Source: Paenibacillus dendritiformis (GTDB lineage: Bacteria; Bacillota; Bacilli; Paenibacillales; Paenibacillaceae). Taken from it: a DNA stretch of 64,000 bases. The DNA is taken from NCBI RefSeq assembly GCF_945605565.1, contig NZ_OX216966.1:6502001-6566000 (forward strand), written 5' to 3'. The position numbers were made by a program, and so were the translations under genes. The notes beneath the pieces were generated by a model. It saw only the letters and a list, made by a program, of their open reading frames with translations. It was not told the origin of the DNA and made no database searches. Below are positions 56,701-62,371 of the stretch, piece by piece (the first letter of the stretch is position 1; the number at the start of each line of letters is the position of its first letter).

Positions 56701-59700
56701 CCGTCCGTGCCGCCAGCTCTTTCAGCTTCTCCGTCCTCTCTTTCCCGATATAAAACTTCACGGTCCGTCCGTCAAAACTTTGCACCGCAGGCCGCGGGAA
56801 GTCCGTCGGCAGCTCCAAGACCGGCAGCTCGCCCGACAGCTGTTCCAGCCAGTACTCCTTCTGCGGCTGGAGCATCTGCCCGTAGGCTTCGGAATGCTGC
56901 CAAACGGCATAATCTTTGTATTGAATGCCCAGTGGAGCCAGCTCCTCGCCCCGATACAGGCGGCTGAACTCGTCGAAGAGCAGCGCTGTCGAAATGCCGT
57001 CCGAGACGATATGGTGCATATCGAACAGCAGAATGTGGCGATCCTCGGCGACTTCGATCAGGCCGATGCGGAGAAGCGGCGGCTTGGTCAGATCAAACGG
57101 GCGATAGTAAGCTTCCACCACTTGTTCCGCTTCCCGCTCGCTTGCATGGAAATAATCAACAGCAAACTCCACCTCGTCATAGATGCGCTGCACAAGCTCG
57201 CCTTGAACCTGCTCGATCCCGGTACGCAGCGTCTCATGGCGCTGAATCAGCGCCCGGAACGCGTGCTCGGCGCGCATGCGGTCCAGCTTGCCTTCGAGAA
57301 GAAGCGCCGCCGACATATTGTAGCTGCGCTCGGCCCCGTCAAGCTGGCGCAGGACGTACAGACGCTTTTGCTCGGATGAAACCGGATAGTACTCGGCCTC
57401 AGCCGCCTTTGTAATCTCATACGCCTCCTGCTGCCTTAAACCGCCAATTCTTTGGGCCAGCTGTTCAATCGTGATGTAGCGGAAAACGTCCCGCAGCGGA
57501 ACCTCGACTTGCAGTTCTTTCCTAATCTTGGAAACAAGCGCGGAAGCCCGCAAGGAATGACCACCCAAGTCAAAGAAATCGTCTTGGACTCCAACTCGCG
57601 CAATCCCCAGCACCTGCTGCCAAATGAGAGCAAGTCTTGTTTCCAGCGTTGTGCGAGGAGCCACATGCTCACGGCCTGCTTCTATCTCTCCGGTCGGTTC
57701 AGGCAGCGCTTTACGGTCAATTTTGCCGTTCGGTGTGAGCGGAAGCTTATCAAGAGACACCAGCCGGGCCGGGACCATATGCGCCGGCAGCTCTTGCTTC
57801 AATTGGGACAGCAGATCGCTCAGCTGCAAGGAAGCATCCCCCGCCACGTAGCCGCACAAATACTTTTGCCCCTGCTCGTCCGTACGGTCGGTCACCACAG
57901 CCTGCTTGACGCCCGGAAAACGCAGCAGGGCCGTTTCAATTTCGCCAAGTTCGATCCGGAACCCGCGAATTTTCACCTGATAGTCGATCCGGCCGATGAA
58001 GTCGACGTTGCCGTCTTCCAGCCAGCGGGCCAAATCGCCTGTCCGGTACAGACGTTCGCCCGGCACAAACGGGCTGTCCGCAAACTTCTCGGCGGTTAGG
58101 TCCGGACGGTTCCAGTACCCGCGCGCCACCCCGGCGCCGCCGATGACAAGCTCGCCCGGAACCCCTACAGGAACCGGCTTTAACGCGGCATCGACAATGT
58201 AAAACCGGGCGTTCAGCCAAGCTTTGCCGATCGGCACATGACCCGACGGCGGCAGCTTGTCCAGCGGCTCATCGTAAAAGCTGCTGTCAATGGCCGCTTC
58301 GGTAACGCCATAGCTGTTGATGATTCGAAATTGTCCGCCGAATCTTTCCTGCAGCAATCGGTAATCGGTGACACTGCAAGCATCCGAGCTGGTAATCAGC
58401 AACTGCATGGAGCTAACGTCCAGCCCTTCTTCATAAATATGCTGCATGAACGGCAGGATGAGCGCAGGCGTCGATTCGAATACCGTAATGTTTTGATCCC
58501 GAATCCAGCCGTATAAGCGGTTCGGGTCAATCCGGTCATCCTTCGGCACAATCACCATCGTGCCTCCGTTATACAGCGTCCGGGCGATGTCTCCGACGAA
58601 CACGTCAAACGAGAAGCTGGCCAGCTGCAGCAGCCGCACCGGGAACTGATCCAATCGATACTCGCGACGGTACGCATCCGCCGTACTCACGAGACTACCG
58701 TGCTCGATCATGACGCCTTTCGGGCGTCCCGTCGTACCCGAGGTGTAAATCACATAAGCCAAGTCTTGCGGGGCGCTGCCGGCAGATTCAAATTCCCCGG
58801 CTAAGGCATCCCCGTTATAAATCTGTTCATCGTCCATGGCATAGACAGCTTGAAGCTTCAGCCGGTCATCGGCCAACCAACCTTCGGCCCGCTCCAACAG
58901 ATGACGCTGCGTAAGCAGCACCGATGCTTCGCTATCGCTGAGCATGTATTCAATCCGCTCCGCCGGATAATCGGGGTCCAGCGGTACATAGGCACCGCCT
59001 GCTTTCCAAACGGCGAGCACCCCGACCAGCAGTTCCACCGAACGCTCCGCCCAGATCCCCGTAATCGTCTCCCTTCCGACGCCCTGTTCACGAAGGAGAG
59101 AAGCCAGTCGCTCGGCGCGTTCGTTCAATTCGCCGTAGGTCAGCTGTTTGTCCATGTAGACGACTGCCGGATGATCCGGAATTTCCCGGGCAAACTTTTC
59201 AACATACCGATGAAACGCTTCTCCCTCGCTCAGCCCTGCCACAGGCGGGTTAAACACGTTGAGAATGCGGTGTCTCTCCTCATCGCTCAGCAGAGAAATC
59301 TCGCGTACCGGCAGTTCGGGAGTCTGAAGAAACTGGTCCAGAACAGTTACATACTGTTCCATAATCCGATCAATCTCGGCCGTCTCGAACAGGCCGGTAC
59401 GATAGGAAGCATGGAGAATGACATGGCCTTCACTCAGCATATGGTCGAAGCGCAGCAGCAAATCGTCCATCTCATGCCTAGCGAAGTGAGCCTCCAGACG
59501 CACCTTGATTTCTTCGTACTCCACGATTTTCAAAGGCAGATATTCCAGAGACGTGCGGAACAGCCCCGAAAGATCGTTGCGGCCGTGTTGTTCGCGTAAA
59601 TCCTGAATCAATTGGTTATAAGGGTATTTCTGATACCGCAGATCCGCCGTATTTTCCTTGGAAACCGATTGGATCAAGGAAAGCACGTGCCCGTCTGGAT

Positions 59701-60598
59701 TCAGACGAATCCGCGTAGCCACGGTGCTGACGAACATGCCGATCGTTTCTTTTTCCTTTTTGCTGGTGCGATTGGCGAAAACCGTGCCGACCGGAATATC
59801 GGTGCTGTCGGTCAGCTTGTACAATAAGGCATACATAGCGGACAAAAATAACGTATATAAGCTGACCTGATATTGTTCGCTGAAGGCCAGAATGCGTTCA
59901 TACCGGGAACCGTCCAAAGTGATGGCCCGTTTATTGGATTCGCTGCCGATCGCGAATGGCGGATACGATTTAATGCCGGTCGTTTCAGGCAAAGTGCTGT
60001 ACTTCGTCAGCCAGTATTCCTTGCCTTTTTGATACCGCTGCGATTGCTCATATTCACGCTCCGCGAAAATATAATCCAGATAGGAGGGGGCCTGGTAACT
60101 GCTGGAGATGCCTTTGCGCAGTTCCAGGTATTTTTCCATCACCGCATGCAGCAAGGCAGTGACGGACAAACCGTCGGCGATAATATGATTAATCGTCAAA
60201 TTGAGCCATACTTGGCCGTTCGCGAAATGGATAATCGTAAATTGGTGGAGGTATTCGTCAAACACGCTGGCCGGTTTTTCGCTTACTTCTTTCACCCAAG
60301 CATAGAATTGTTCGGTTGTGTCTATTTCGAGGCGGCTTATCCTGGCTTGGACATTCTCCGGTTCTTCGAACCACTGCGTTGGATTTTGCAAATCCCCGCT
60401 AATGCGGATTCGGAAAGCGTCATAGGTTTTGACGATCTCTGCCGCCGCTTGCTCCAGAAGCTGTGTGTCGATCTTGCCCGTAATTTGGTAGGTCGCGGAA
60501 AGCATCGTGATGGACGTGCCCGGATTCATAATTTCCATGAACCATATCCGGCGCTGGGCTTGCGTTAATCCATATTGCTTGTTAGTATTCTCTCTCAC
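41783..60598 (-). CDS. pmxE: Polymyxin synthetase PmxE: five-module NRPS (Dab-Thr-D-Dab-Dab-Dab) ending in a C domain
   Basis: 6271 residues. Order by approximate residue: C1 starter 5-440 (NHIIADG), A1 470-965, T1 near 1012; C2 1065-1500, A2 to 2020, T2 near 2064; C3 2110-2550, A3 to 3090, T3 near 3134, E3 3180-3640 (HHLVVDG, GYGILRYL); C4 D-accepting (HHHILMDGW), A4, T4 near 4693; C5, A5, T5 near 5775; C6 5815-6260. Adenylation pockets: A1 and A3 DVGEISSIDK, A2 DFWNIGMVHK, A4 and A5 DVGEISAIDK. This reads as diaminobutyrate, threonine, D-diaminobutyrate, diaminobutyrate, diaminobutyrate, the first half of polymyxin with the D residue at position 3. C1 should attach the fatty acyl. There is no thioesterase; the final C domain needs module 6 on another protein. 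GTG 60598 follows GGGAG. Symbol by analogy. Confidence 0.92.
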   Translation of the reverse strand: MRENTNKQYGLTQAQRRIWFMEIMNPGTSITMLSATYQITGKIDTQLLEQAAAEIVKTYDAFRIRISGDLQNPTQWFEEPENVQARISRLEIDTTEQFYAWVKEVSEKPASVFDEYLHQFTIIHFANGQVWLNLTINHIIADGLSVTALLHAVMEKYLELRKGISSSYQAPSYLDYIFAEREYEQSQRYQKGKEYWLTKYSTLPETTGIKSYPPFAIGSESNKRAITLDGSRYERILAFSEQYQVSLYTLFLSAMYALLYKLTDSTDIPVGTVFANRTSKKEKETIGMFVSTVATRIRLNPDGHVLSLIQSVSKENTADLRYQKYPYNQLIQDLREQHGRNDLSGLFRTSLEYLPLKIVEYEEIKVRLEAHFARHEMDDLLLRFDHMLSEGHVILHASYRTGLFETAEIDRIMEQYVTVLDQFLQTPELPVREISLLSDEERHRILNVFNPPVAGLSEGEAFHRYVEKFAREIPDHPAVVYMDKQLTYGELNERAERLASLLREQGVGRETITGIWAERSVELLVGVLAVWKAGGAYVPLDPDYPAERIEYMLSDSEASVLLTQRHLLERAEGWLADDRLKLQAVYAMDDEQIYNGDALAGEFESAGSAPQDLAYVIYTSGTTGRPKGVMIEHGSLVSTADAYRREYRLDQFPVRLLQLASFSFDVFVGDIARTLYNGGTMVIVPKDDRIDPNRLYGWIRDQNITVFESTPALILPFMQHIYEEGLDVSSMQLLITSSDACSVTDYRLLQERFGGQFRIINSYGVTEAAIDSSFYDEPLDKLPPSGHVPIGKAWLNARFYIVDAALKPVPVGVPGELVIGGAGVARGYWNRPDLTAEKFADSPFVPGERLYRTGDLARWLEDGNVDFIGRIDYQVKIRGFRIELGEIETALLRFPGVKQAVVTDRTDEQGQKYLCGYVAGDASLQLSDLLSQLKQELPAHMVPARLVSLDKLPLTPNGKIDRKALPEPTGEIEAGREHVAPRTTLETRLALIWQQVLGIARVGVQDDFFDLGGHSLRASALVSKIRKELQVEVPLRDVFRYITIEQLAQRIGGLRQQEAYEITKAAEAEYYPVSSEQKRLYVLRQLDGAERSYNMSAALLLEGKLDRMRAEHAFRALIQRHETLRTGIEQVQGELVQRIYDEVEFAVDYFHASEREAEQVVEAYYRPFDLTKPPLLRIGLIEVAEDRHILLFDMHHIVSDGISTALLFDEFSRLYRGEELAPLGIQYKDYAVWQHSEAYGQMLQPQKEYWLEQLSGELPVLELPTDFPRPAVQSFDGRTVKFYIGKERTEKLKELAARTGTTLYMVLLSAYSILMHKYSGQEDLIVGTPIAGRTQDEVQPIVGMFINTLAIRSRPERSKPYLSYLEEIKDITLGAFEHQNYLFEDLVESLHIPRATGRNPLFDTFFSLQNTENEQIVIEGLEQSFYPLENRTSKFELLMDISELDGQLECRLEYATALYKQETAERFARHYDKLLETIAAAPDGDIASLEMLTEEEIRLLVRGFNDSEADYPRQQTIHGLFEEQAELYPDNVAAVMNERQLTYRELNERSNRLARKLRETGVEADQLVAILAERSLDMVVGILAILKSGGAYVPVDPDYPEERIRFMIEDSGAPLLLIQKHLHEKTDFAGTRLELDDFVWGNRGADSEGALDTLNLEPISGPGNLAYVIYTSGTTGRPKGTLIEHKNVVRLLFNDKNLFDFGPSDTWTLFHSFCFDFSVWEMYGALLYGGKLVIVPPLTAKNPADFLALLGREQVTILNQTPTYFYQLLRKVLADHPYDLRIRNVIFGGEALSPLLLKGFKTKYPETKLINMYGITETTVHVTYKEITWVEMEAAKSNIGKPIPTLSVYILDENRRPLPIGVAGEMYVAGEGLARGYLNRPDLTAEKFVDSPFAEGEKLYRSGDLAAWLPDGNIEYLGRIDHQVKIRGYRIELDEIETQLLNVEAVEEAVVLARQDGGGEKALVAYFVADRTLTVSEMRTSLAKEMPGYMIPSYFVQLERMPLTSNGKVDRKALPEPQGGIQTGVEYVAPRNRTESQLVKIWEEVLGYSGIGVLDNFFELGGHSLRATNLVSKIRKEMNVELPLRDVFRYMTVESMAGAIASLEETQHSSIPKAEKKAYYPVSSAQKRLYVLHQLDDSELNYNLPSALQLEGALNEAKVEKALTTLVARHDMLRTGFEIVDGEPVQRIHPLAAFKLQKLQASEDQVAAILEGFIQPFDLTQPPLLRALLIELEKEKFLLALDIHHIGSDGLSMDVLLREFVRLYNGEELPELRIQYKDYAVWQQSEEQRQRIQRQEEYWRGVFSSELPVLELPLDFSRPAVQQFDGQTLTFTLDAEKSEALKRLAGDSGATLYMLLLAAYSVLLHKYAGQEDIVVGTPIAARSHADLQPIIGMFVNTLALRLSPAAERTFLDYLQEVKETTLGAYEHQDYPFEELVEALQVRRDLSRNPLFDTMFSLQKHESLDLTLEGLQWSLFDIEEKTAKFDLSLDIVEADNELVCKIEYATSLFRQETMVRLAAHYEQLLASILAQPGARIADLDILTNSEKHDLLVGFDVSSSVLAKQPAAEGTGLEADESWRERTFHELFEEQAERTPGALAVVYEDSKLTYAELNAKANRLAYALRARGVKPEQVVGILAGRSAELLIGVLAVWKAGGAYVPLDPDYPAERIEYMLADSGASVLLTQTGLLEQAEAWRSDGALALQTVIALDDAATYSLGAADLASNPANVNKPRDLAYVIYTSGTTGRPKGVAVEHRSLVNTAAGYRREYRLDQFPVRLLQLASFSFDVFVGDIARTLYNGGTMVIVPKDDRIDPTRLYGWIRDYAVTVFESTPALIVPFMEHVHAEGLDLSSMQLLITSSDACSVADYRTLQERFGSQFRIINSYGVTEAAIDSSFYDEPLEKLPKTGSVPIGKAWLNAKFYIVDANLKPVPIGVLGELIIGGAGVARGYLNRPDLTAEKFVDSPFAAGERLYRTGDLARWMPDGNVDFIGRIDNQVKIHGYRIELGEIEAAMQNVAGVRQALVIDRTDERGQKYLCGYVVADSSFGLEGLVAHLDAALPSHMVPSRIMRLDQMPLTPNGKIDRKALPVPEGSIRAEAAYTAPRTPAEQALASVWQSVLGVDQVGTMDNFFALGGDSIKALQVSSRLLQTGYKLVMKDLFHYPTISTLSLQLQTAERTASQAEVTGEVILTPIQRWFFEQNPADLHHSNQAFMQFSKHGFDEEALRQAVRQLVVHHDALRTVYRQTENGYMAWNRGAGENEALFDLEVVDCKGVGDVKEAVEAKANDIQASIDLENGPLVKLGLFRCDDGDHLLVAIHHLVVDGVSWRILLEDFAAGYEKALQGQPIRLPLKTASFQTWAKQLADYANGPAMESEREYWQHIEQLTYEPLPKDFEQGRSKLKDSGLVTVRWTAEETEQLLKQAHRAYHTEMNDLLLAALGLAVQAWSGRERVLVNLEGHGREDILPDVDITRTVGWFTSQFPIVLEPGHAQALGHQVKQVKESLRRIPNKGIGYGILRYLSVPRDGERFALEPEISFNYLGQFDQDYESSGSQPSPFSPGSDSSPNAVMDFVLDINGMVSEGVLELTIRYGETQYKRETVERLGTLLQSSLREVISHCVSKERPELTPSDVLLQDVTVEELERLAEHTAALGELENVYTLTPLQKGMLFHSLLDADSEAYFEQVTFDLYGSLNVEAFTQGLDTLVQRNEALRTNFITGWRDEPIQVVFRERKCEVYFEDIRSVSDEDLEKTIADFVSADKANKFDLARGSLMRVTVLRTGDESYHVIWSHHHILMDGWCMSFMIKEVFDTYFAFQEKRTLELPPVTSYSRYIEWLEAQDAAKASRYWSEYLAGYDQQTKLPQEKTQLKQGAFEAAELDVELSKELTGQIKRVARQQQVTLNTFMQTVWGLVLQVYNNSEDVVFGSVVSGRPAEIPGIESMIGLFINTIPVRIQGKAEETVADVLRKTQDQALASGAYETFPLFEIQSLSEQKRDLINHIMVFENYPMEEQIEQVVGGDKEALKIANIQSPEQTNYDLDITVIPEEHILLRFTYNALTFREEDIRQIHGHFARALEKVAANPNIRVNQLELLTPAEKDQILGAFNPAQPEAAPAAAFHRLFEEQAERTPEAAAVVYENDRLTYAELNERANRLAATLRASGIGRESIVGILAERSVDLLVAVLAVWKAGGAYVPLDPDYPADRVRFMLEDSGAKVLLTQTVLRERAEAWLGEEELALAAVLYLDDEASYSEERANAPIGSGMVSGKLTDAVDDGDESHQHVGTDSFHEARPEDLAYVIYTSGTTGKPKGVMIEHRSLVNTAAGYWREYRLEQFPVRLLQLASFSFDVFVGDIARTLYNGGTMVIVPKDDRIDPSRLHHWMERERVTIFESTPALIVPFLEYVHDQRLDMSGMELLIISSDSCSVADYRTLQERFGSLFRIINAYGVTEAAIDSSFYDEELTKLPQTGHVPIGKAWLNAKFYIVDAHLNPVPVGVLGELVIGGVGVARGYLNRPELTEEKFVDSPFAAGERLYRTGDLARWMEDGNVDFIGRIDNQAKIRGYRIETGEVEAKLLSAGGVKEAVVVVREDQEGQKALCAYYTAEEGMTAADLKRAIASELPGYMIPSYFVELERLPLTPNGKIDRKALPAPEGGADGGREYVAPRTELEAKLAAIWQEVLVREKAVGVTDNFFDLGGHSLRATTLVSKMHKELGIEFPLRDVFRYSTVEEMAAAMERLEIGSFTAIPAAEPSEYYPLSSAQKRLYILNQLEGGELSYNIPGAMLLEGELDRQRFEEAFRGLVARHETLRTGFEMVKGEAVQRIYEEAAFQVEYVQISGEQAEETVRQFVRPFDLAKPPLLRVGLAELAPDRHILMFDTHHIVSDGVSMDVLIDEFVRLYSGEPLEPLRIQYKDYAVWQQSDEQKAQLAKQEAYWLDMFRGELPVLELPTDYPRPAMQSYEGRTLQLFMHKEKSEGLKRLAAENGATLYMVLLAAYNVLLHKYTGQEDVVVGTPIAGRNHSDVQPLIGMFVNTLAIRSYPTAGKTFLDYLKEIKETTLGAFEHQNYPFEELVDKVNVARDLSRNPLFDTMFALQNTENLEIELPGLHLSTYTSEEIVSKFDLSLDVTEIEEGLEYLFEYATALYKTETVEKLAAHYLQLLESILRNPSATIGELGILTPAEKEQILGAFNPAQPEAAPAAAFHRLFEEQAELTPEAEAVVYENDRLTYAELNVRANRLAATLRASGIGRETIVGILAERSVDLLVAVLAVWKAGGAYVPLDPDYPADRVRFMLEDSGAKVLLTQTPLRERAEAWLGEEELALAAVLYLDDEASYSEERANAPIGSGMVSGKLTDAVDDGDESHQKVGMGSFHEARPEDLAYVIYTSGTTGKPKGVMIEHRSLVNTAAGYRREYRLDQFPVRLLQLASFSFDVFVGDIARTLYNGGTMVIVPKDDRIDPSRLHHWMERERVTVFESTPALIVPFLEYVHEQGLDMSGMELLITSSDSCSVADYRTLQERFGSLFRIINAYGVTEAAIDSSFYDEELAKLPQTGNVPIGKAWLNAKFYIVDAHLNPVPVGVLGELVIGGVGVARGYLNRPELTEEKFVDSPFVASERLYRTGDLARWMEDGNVDFIGRIDNQAKIRGYRIEMGEIESQLLRVEGVREAVVLVRSDANGQKALCAYYTTDGELTVADLKRAISSELPGYMIPSYFVELERLPLTPNGKIDRKALPAPEGKAGSGTEYVAPRNELETKLVGIWQEVLGLTKEIGVHDNFFDLGGHSLRATTLVSKVHKELSVDLPLRDVFRHSTIEAMAEAISQLERQEHLSIPVLDKRDHYPLSSVQKRLYIQQQMEGAELSYNMSGMTVLVGRLERNQFEAALKGLIARHEILRTGFEMVDGEPVQRIYPDLKFAVEYTKATESETKSIADGFVRVFDLERPPLLRVGLVEWEAERHLLMLDIHHIVTDGMSMGIFVEELLRLYNGETLEPLRIQYKEFAAWQQSEPVKERLKRQEAYWLEMLEGELPTLELPTDFVRPAARSFEGDVLPFSIDKQMTDSLQRIADDNGATLYMVLSTVYSILLSKYSGQEDFIVGTPVSGRTHADLEPLIGMFVNTLAIRHYPSGEKTFLAYLNEVKETMLGAYDHQDYPFEELVKKLQAPRDQSRNPVFDVMFALETKEDNVQSFGDIKIESYPETHTVSQFDLTLVISLLDEGMNGQFEYATKLFTRNLIDNFAQDLLVIITQICEQPSVLLKDISLNGQSEQEQDVLEAIDIIF
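43676..45088 (-). repeat. A5 copy of a 1.4 kb near-identical repeat
   Basis: The A5 adenylation region and the copy at 46922-48334 (A4) match almost base for base with a constant offset of 3246 bases (exactly one module, 1082 codons). Both hold the same unusual insert between the early A motifs and the TSGTTG loop (APIGSGMVSGKLTDAV). Confidence 0.85.
46922..48334 (-). repeat. A4 copy of the 1.4 kb near-identical repeat
   Basis: Partner of 43676-45088. Differences are few, for example the residues after DESHQ and a Trp for Arg in the stretch before EYRL. Recent duplication or gene conversion is likely. Confidence 0.85.
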
Positions 60599-60637
60599 AT
60601 CGACACACTCCCGTTTTAGAGATTGTTTGTAGATAGG

Positions 60638-62371
60638 CTAACCGTACAGCCGGGCGTAATAACCCCCGAGCGCCAGCAGGTCCTGATGACGGCCCCGCTC
60701 GACTACCGTGCCTTGATTCATGACGGTAATCAAATCCGCATGTTCCACGGTGCTGAGACGGTGGGCAATCAGAATGGTGGTGCGCCCCTTCATCAATTCG
60801 TTCAGGGCCTGCTGCACCCAATGCTGGGATTCGTTATCCAGCGCGGAAGTCGCTTCGTCCAGCAGCAGAATCGGGGCGTTTTTGAGAATCGCCCGGGCAA
60901 TCGCAATTCGCTGCCTTTGTCCGCCCGACAACGACGCTCCTCTCTCTCCCACCGGCGTTTTATACTGTTCCGGAAGTTCCTGAATGAAATGGTGAGCATA
61001 CGCCGCTTTGGCCGCTTCAATCACTTCTTCATCCGTTGCATCCGGGTTGCCGTAGCGGATGTTTTCCTCAATCGTGCCGGTAAATAAGAACGGCTCCTGC
61101 GGAACGTATGCAATCTGCCTGCGGATTTCGTCCAGCGTGTAATGGCCGAACGGTTTGCCTTGGAGCAGGATTTCTCCGCTGTCCACAGGATAAAAGCCGA
61201 GCAGCAGCTTGATCAGCGTACTTTTGCCGCTGCCGCTGGCCCCCACAATAGCGGCGACCTGGCCGGGAAACACCTGCATGGACATGTCGACAAGCACCTT
61301 TTTATCCGACTGATAGGAAAATTCCACATCGCGAAACTCCACCGCAGCCTCCGACACAAGCTCGCTGTGAGGAGATCCCAAACTCTCCGGTTCCTCTTCC
61401 TCTCTTAGTACCTCTTGAATCCGGTGAGCGCCCGCGAGCGAATTTTGGGTCATCGACAGAACCATCCCCAAGTTCAACAAGGCGTGCGTCAGATTCACTT
61501 GCAGAACCGCCAGGGCGGCGACGCTTCCCATTCCCATCAGTCCGTAGGCATAAAGAAGACTGCCGATGACGATGATGCCGCAGAACGTGACGTAGCTGAT
61601 AAAATGGTTCACCGCAGCCTGCATGCCATTCTTCTGCGCAGTTTGCCGAAGCGTCTGCGTCATTTGTTCGTTCAACGCTTCGTACTGGCCGTAAATCGTA
61701 CGGATGCGGAACAGCTTCACAATTTGAATGCCGCCCATAAAATCTTTGAATTTTTCGGTCATTTTACCGAGCGTTTGCAAGCCTTGTTCGGACAAGGCTC
61801 GAATATCCCGCGCAAATTTCAGGCTGACCACGGAGGACAGCAGCAGAATGACGAAGGATACGCCGGCAAACCGCCAATCGATCAACACCATGGAGACAAT
61901 GGAGCCGATGCAAAAAACAATTTGAAGCAGCAAAACGAAGTAAACCTGCGAAAATGTAAACTCAACGGTCGTTACGTCGTTGTTCACCCGCGACAGCAAG
62001 TCCCCATGGTGCGTCTGTTCCAGAAATCTCGGCCGCACCCGGCACAGCTTGTCGTAAAGACGTTCGCGGATATTCAGCACAGTCAGCTCGACACTGCGCT
62101 GGTATAAGTAAATGAACCAAGGTGAAATCACATTTTCCAGGAACAGCGCCGCACCCAAAATAATAAAGGCTTCCACCATCAGGGACGTATCTCGAGACAC
62201 GGCGAAATCAACCAAGTTATGTACGACCAAACTGAAGGCGATCAGGAACAATGTCTGGGTGAGCGCCGTCACGGCCAGGCCAATGGCGTACTGGGTTTTG
62301 CGCTTGCGGTTCATAAAGGTCAGCAAGTAGCCGAGTTCTTTCACTTGCGAAAGCCATCCGCCCTTTTTCAT
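60638..62371 (-). CDS. pmxD: ABC exporter (fused membrane and ATPase domains), PmxD-like
   Basis: 577 residues, a half-transporter of the exporter type: six membrane helices (about 20-310) and an ATPase domain (about 340-575). Walker A is GASGSGKST, the Q-loop is YVPQEPFLFTG, the signature is LSGGQRQRIAIARA, Walker B is ILLLDEATSALD and the H-loop is AHRLST. ATG 62371 overlaps the preceding exporter stop by four bases (ATGA), so the two are coupled and probably form a heterodimer. It is 39 bases before the NRPS gene. Known polymyxin clusters carry the exporters PmxC and PmxD in this position, which are thought to export the lipopeptide. Symbol by synteny. Confidence 0.85.
   Translation of the reverse strand: MKKGGWLSQVKELGYLLTFMNRKRKTQYAIGLAVTALTQTLFLIAFSLVVHNLVDFAVSRDTSLMVEAFIILGAALFLENVISPWFIYLYQRSVELTVLNIRERLYDKLCRVRPRFLEQTHHGDLLSRVNNDVTTVEFTFSQVYFVLLLQIVFCIGSIVSMVLIDWRFAGVSFVILLLSSVVSLKFARDIRALSEQGLQTLGKMTEKFKDFMGGIQIVKLFRIRTIYGQYEALNEQMTQTLRQTAQKNGMQAAVNHFISYVTFCGIIVIGSLLYAYGLMGMGSVAALAVLQVNLTHALLNLGMVLSMTQNSLAGAHRIQEVLREEEEPESLGSPHSELVSEAAVEFRDVEFSYQSDKKVLVDMSMQVFPGQVAAIVGASGSGKSTLIKLLLGFYPVDSGEILLQGKPFGHYTLDEIRRQIAYVPQEPFLFTGTIEENIRYGNPDATDEEVIEAAKAAYAHHFIQELPEQYKTPVGERGASLSGGQRQRIAIARAILKNAPILLLDEATSALDNESQHWVQQALNELMKGRTTILIAHRLSTVEHADLITVMNQGTVVERGRHQDLLALGGYYARLYG

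Noticed and set aside
41783..60598. The NRPS as a truncated gene
   Set aside because: It ends cleanly in a C domain with a proper stop and terminator, and the split matches the polymyxin assembly line, so truncation by the IS is not needed.
41783..60598. Octapeptin, tridecaptin or macolacin assignment
   Set aside because: A2 reads as Thr (octapeptins have Dab there) and A3 as Dab (macolacin has Ser at residue 3); the visible order fits polymyxin best, although residues 6-10 are not seen.
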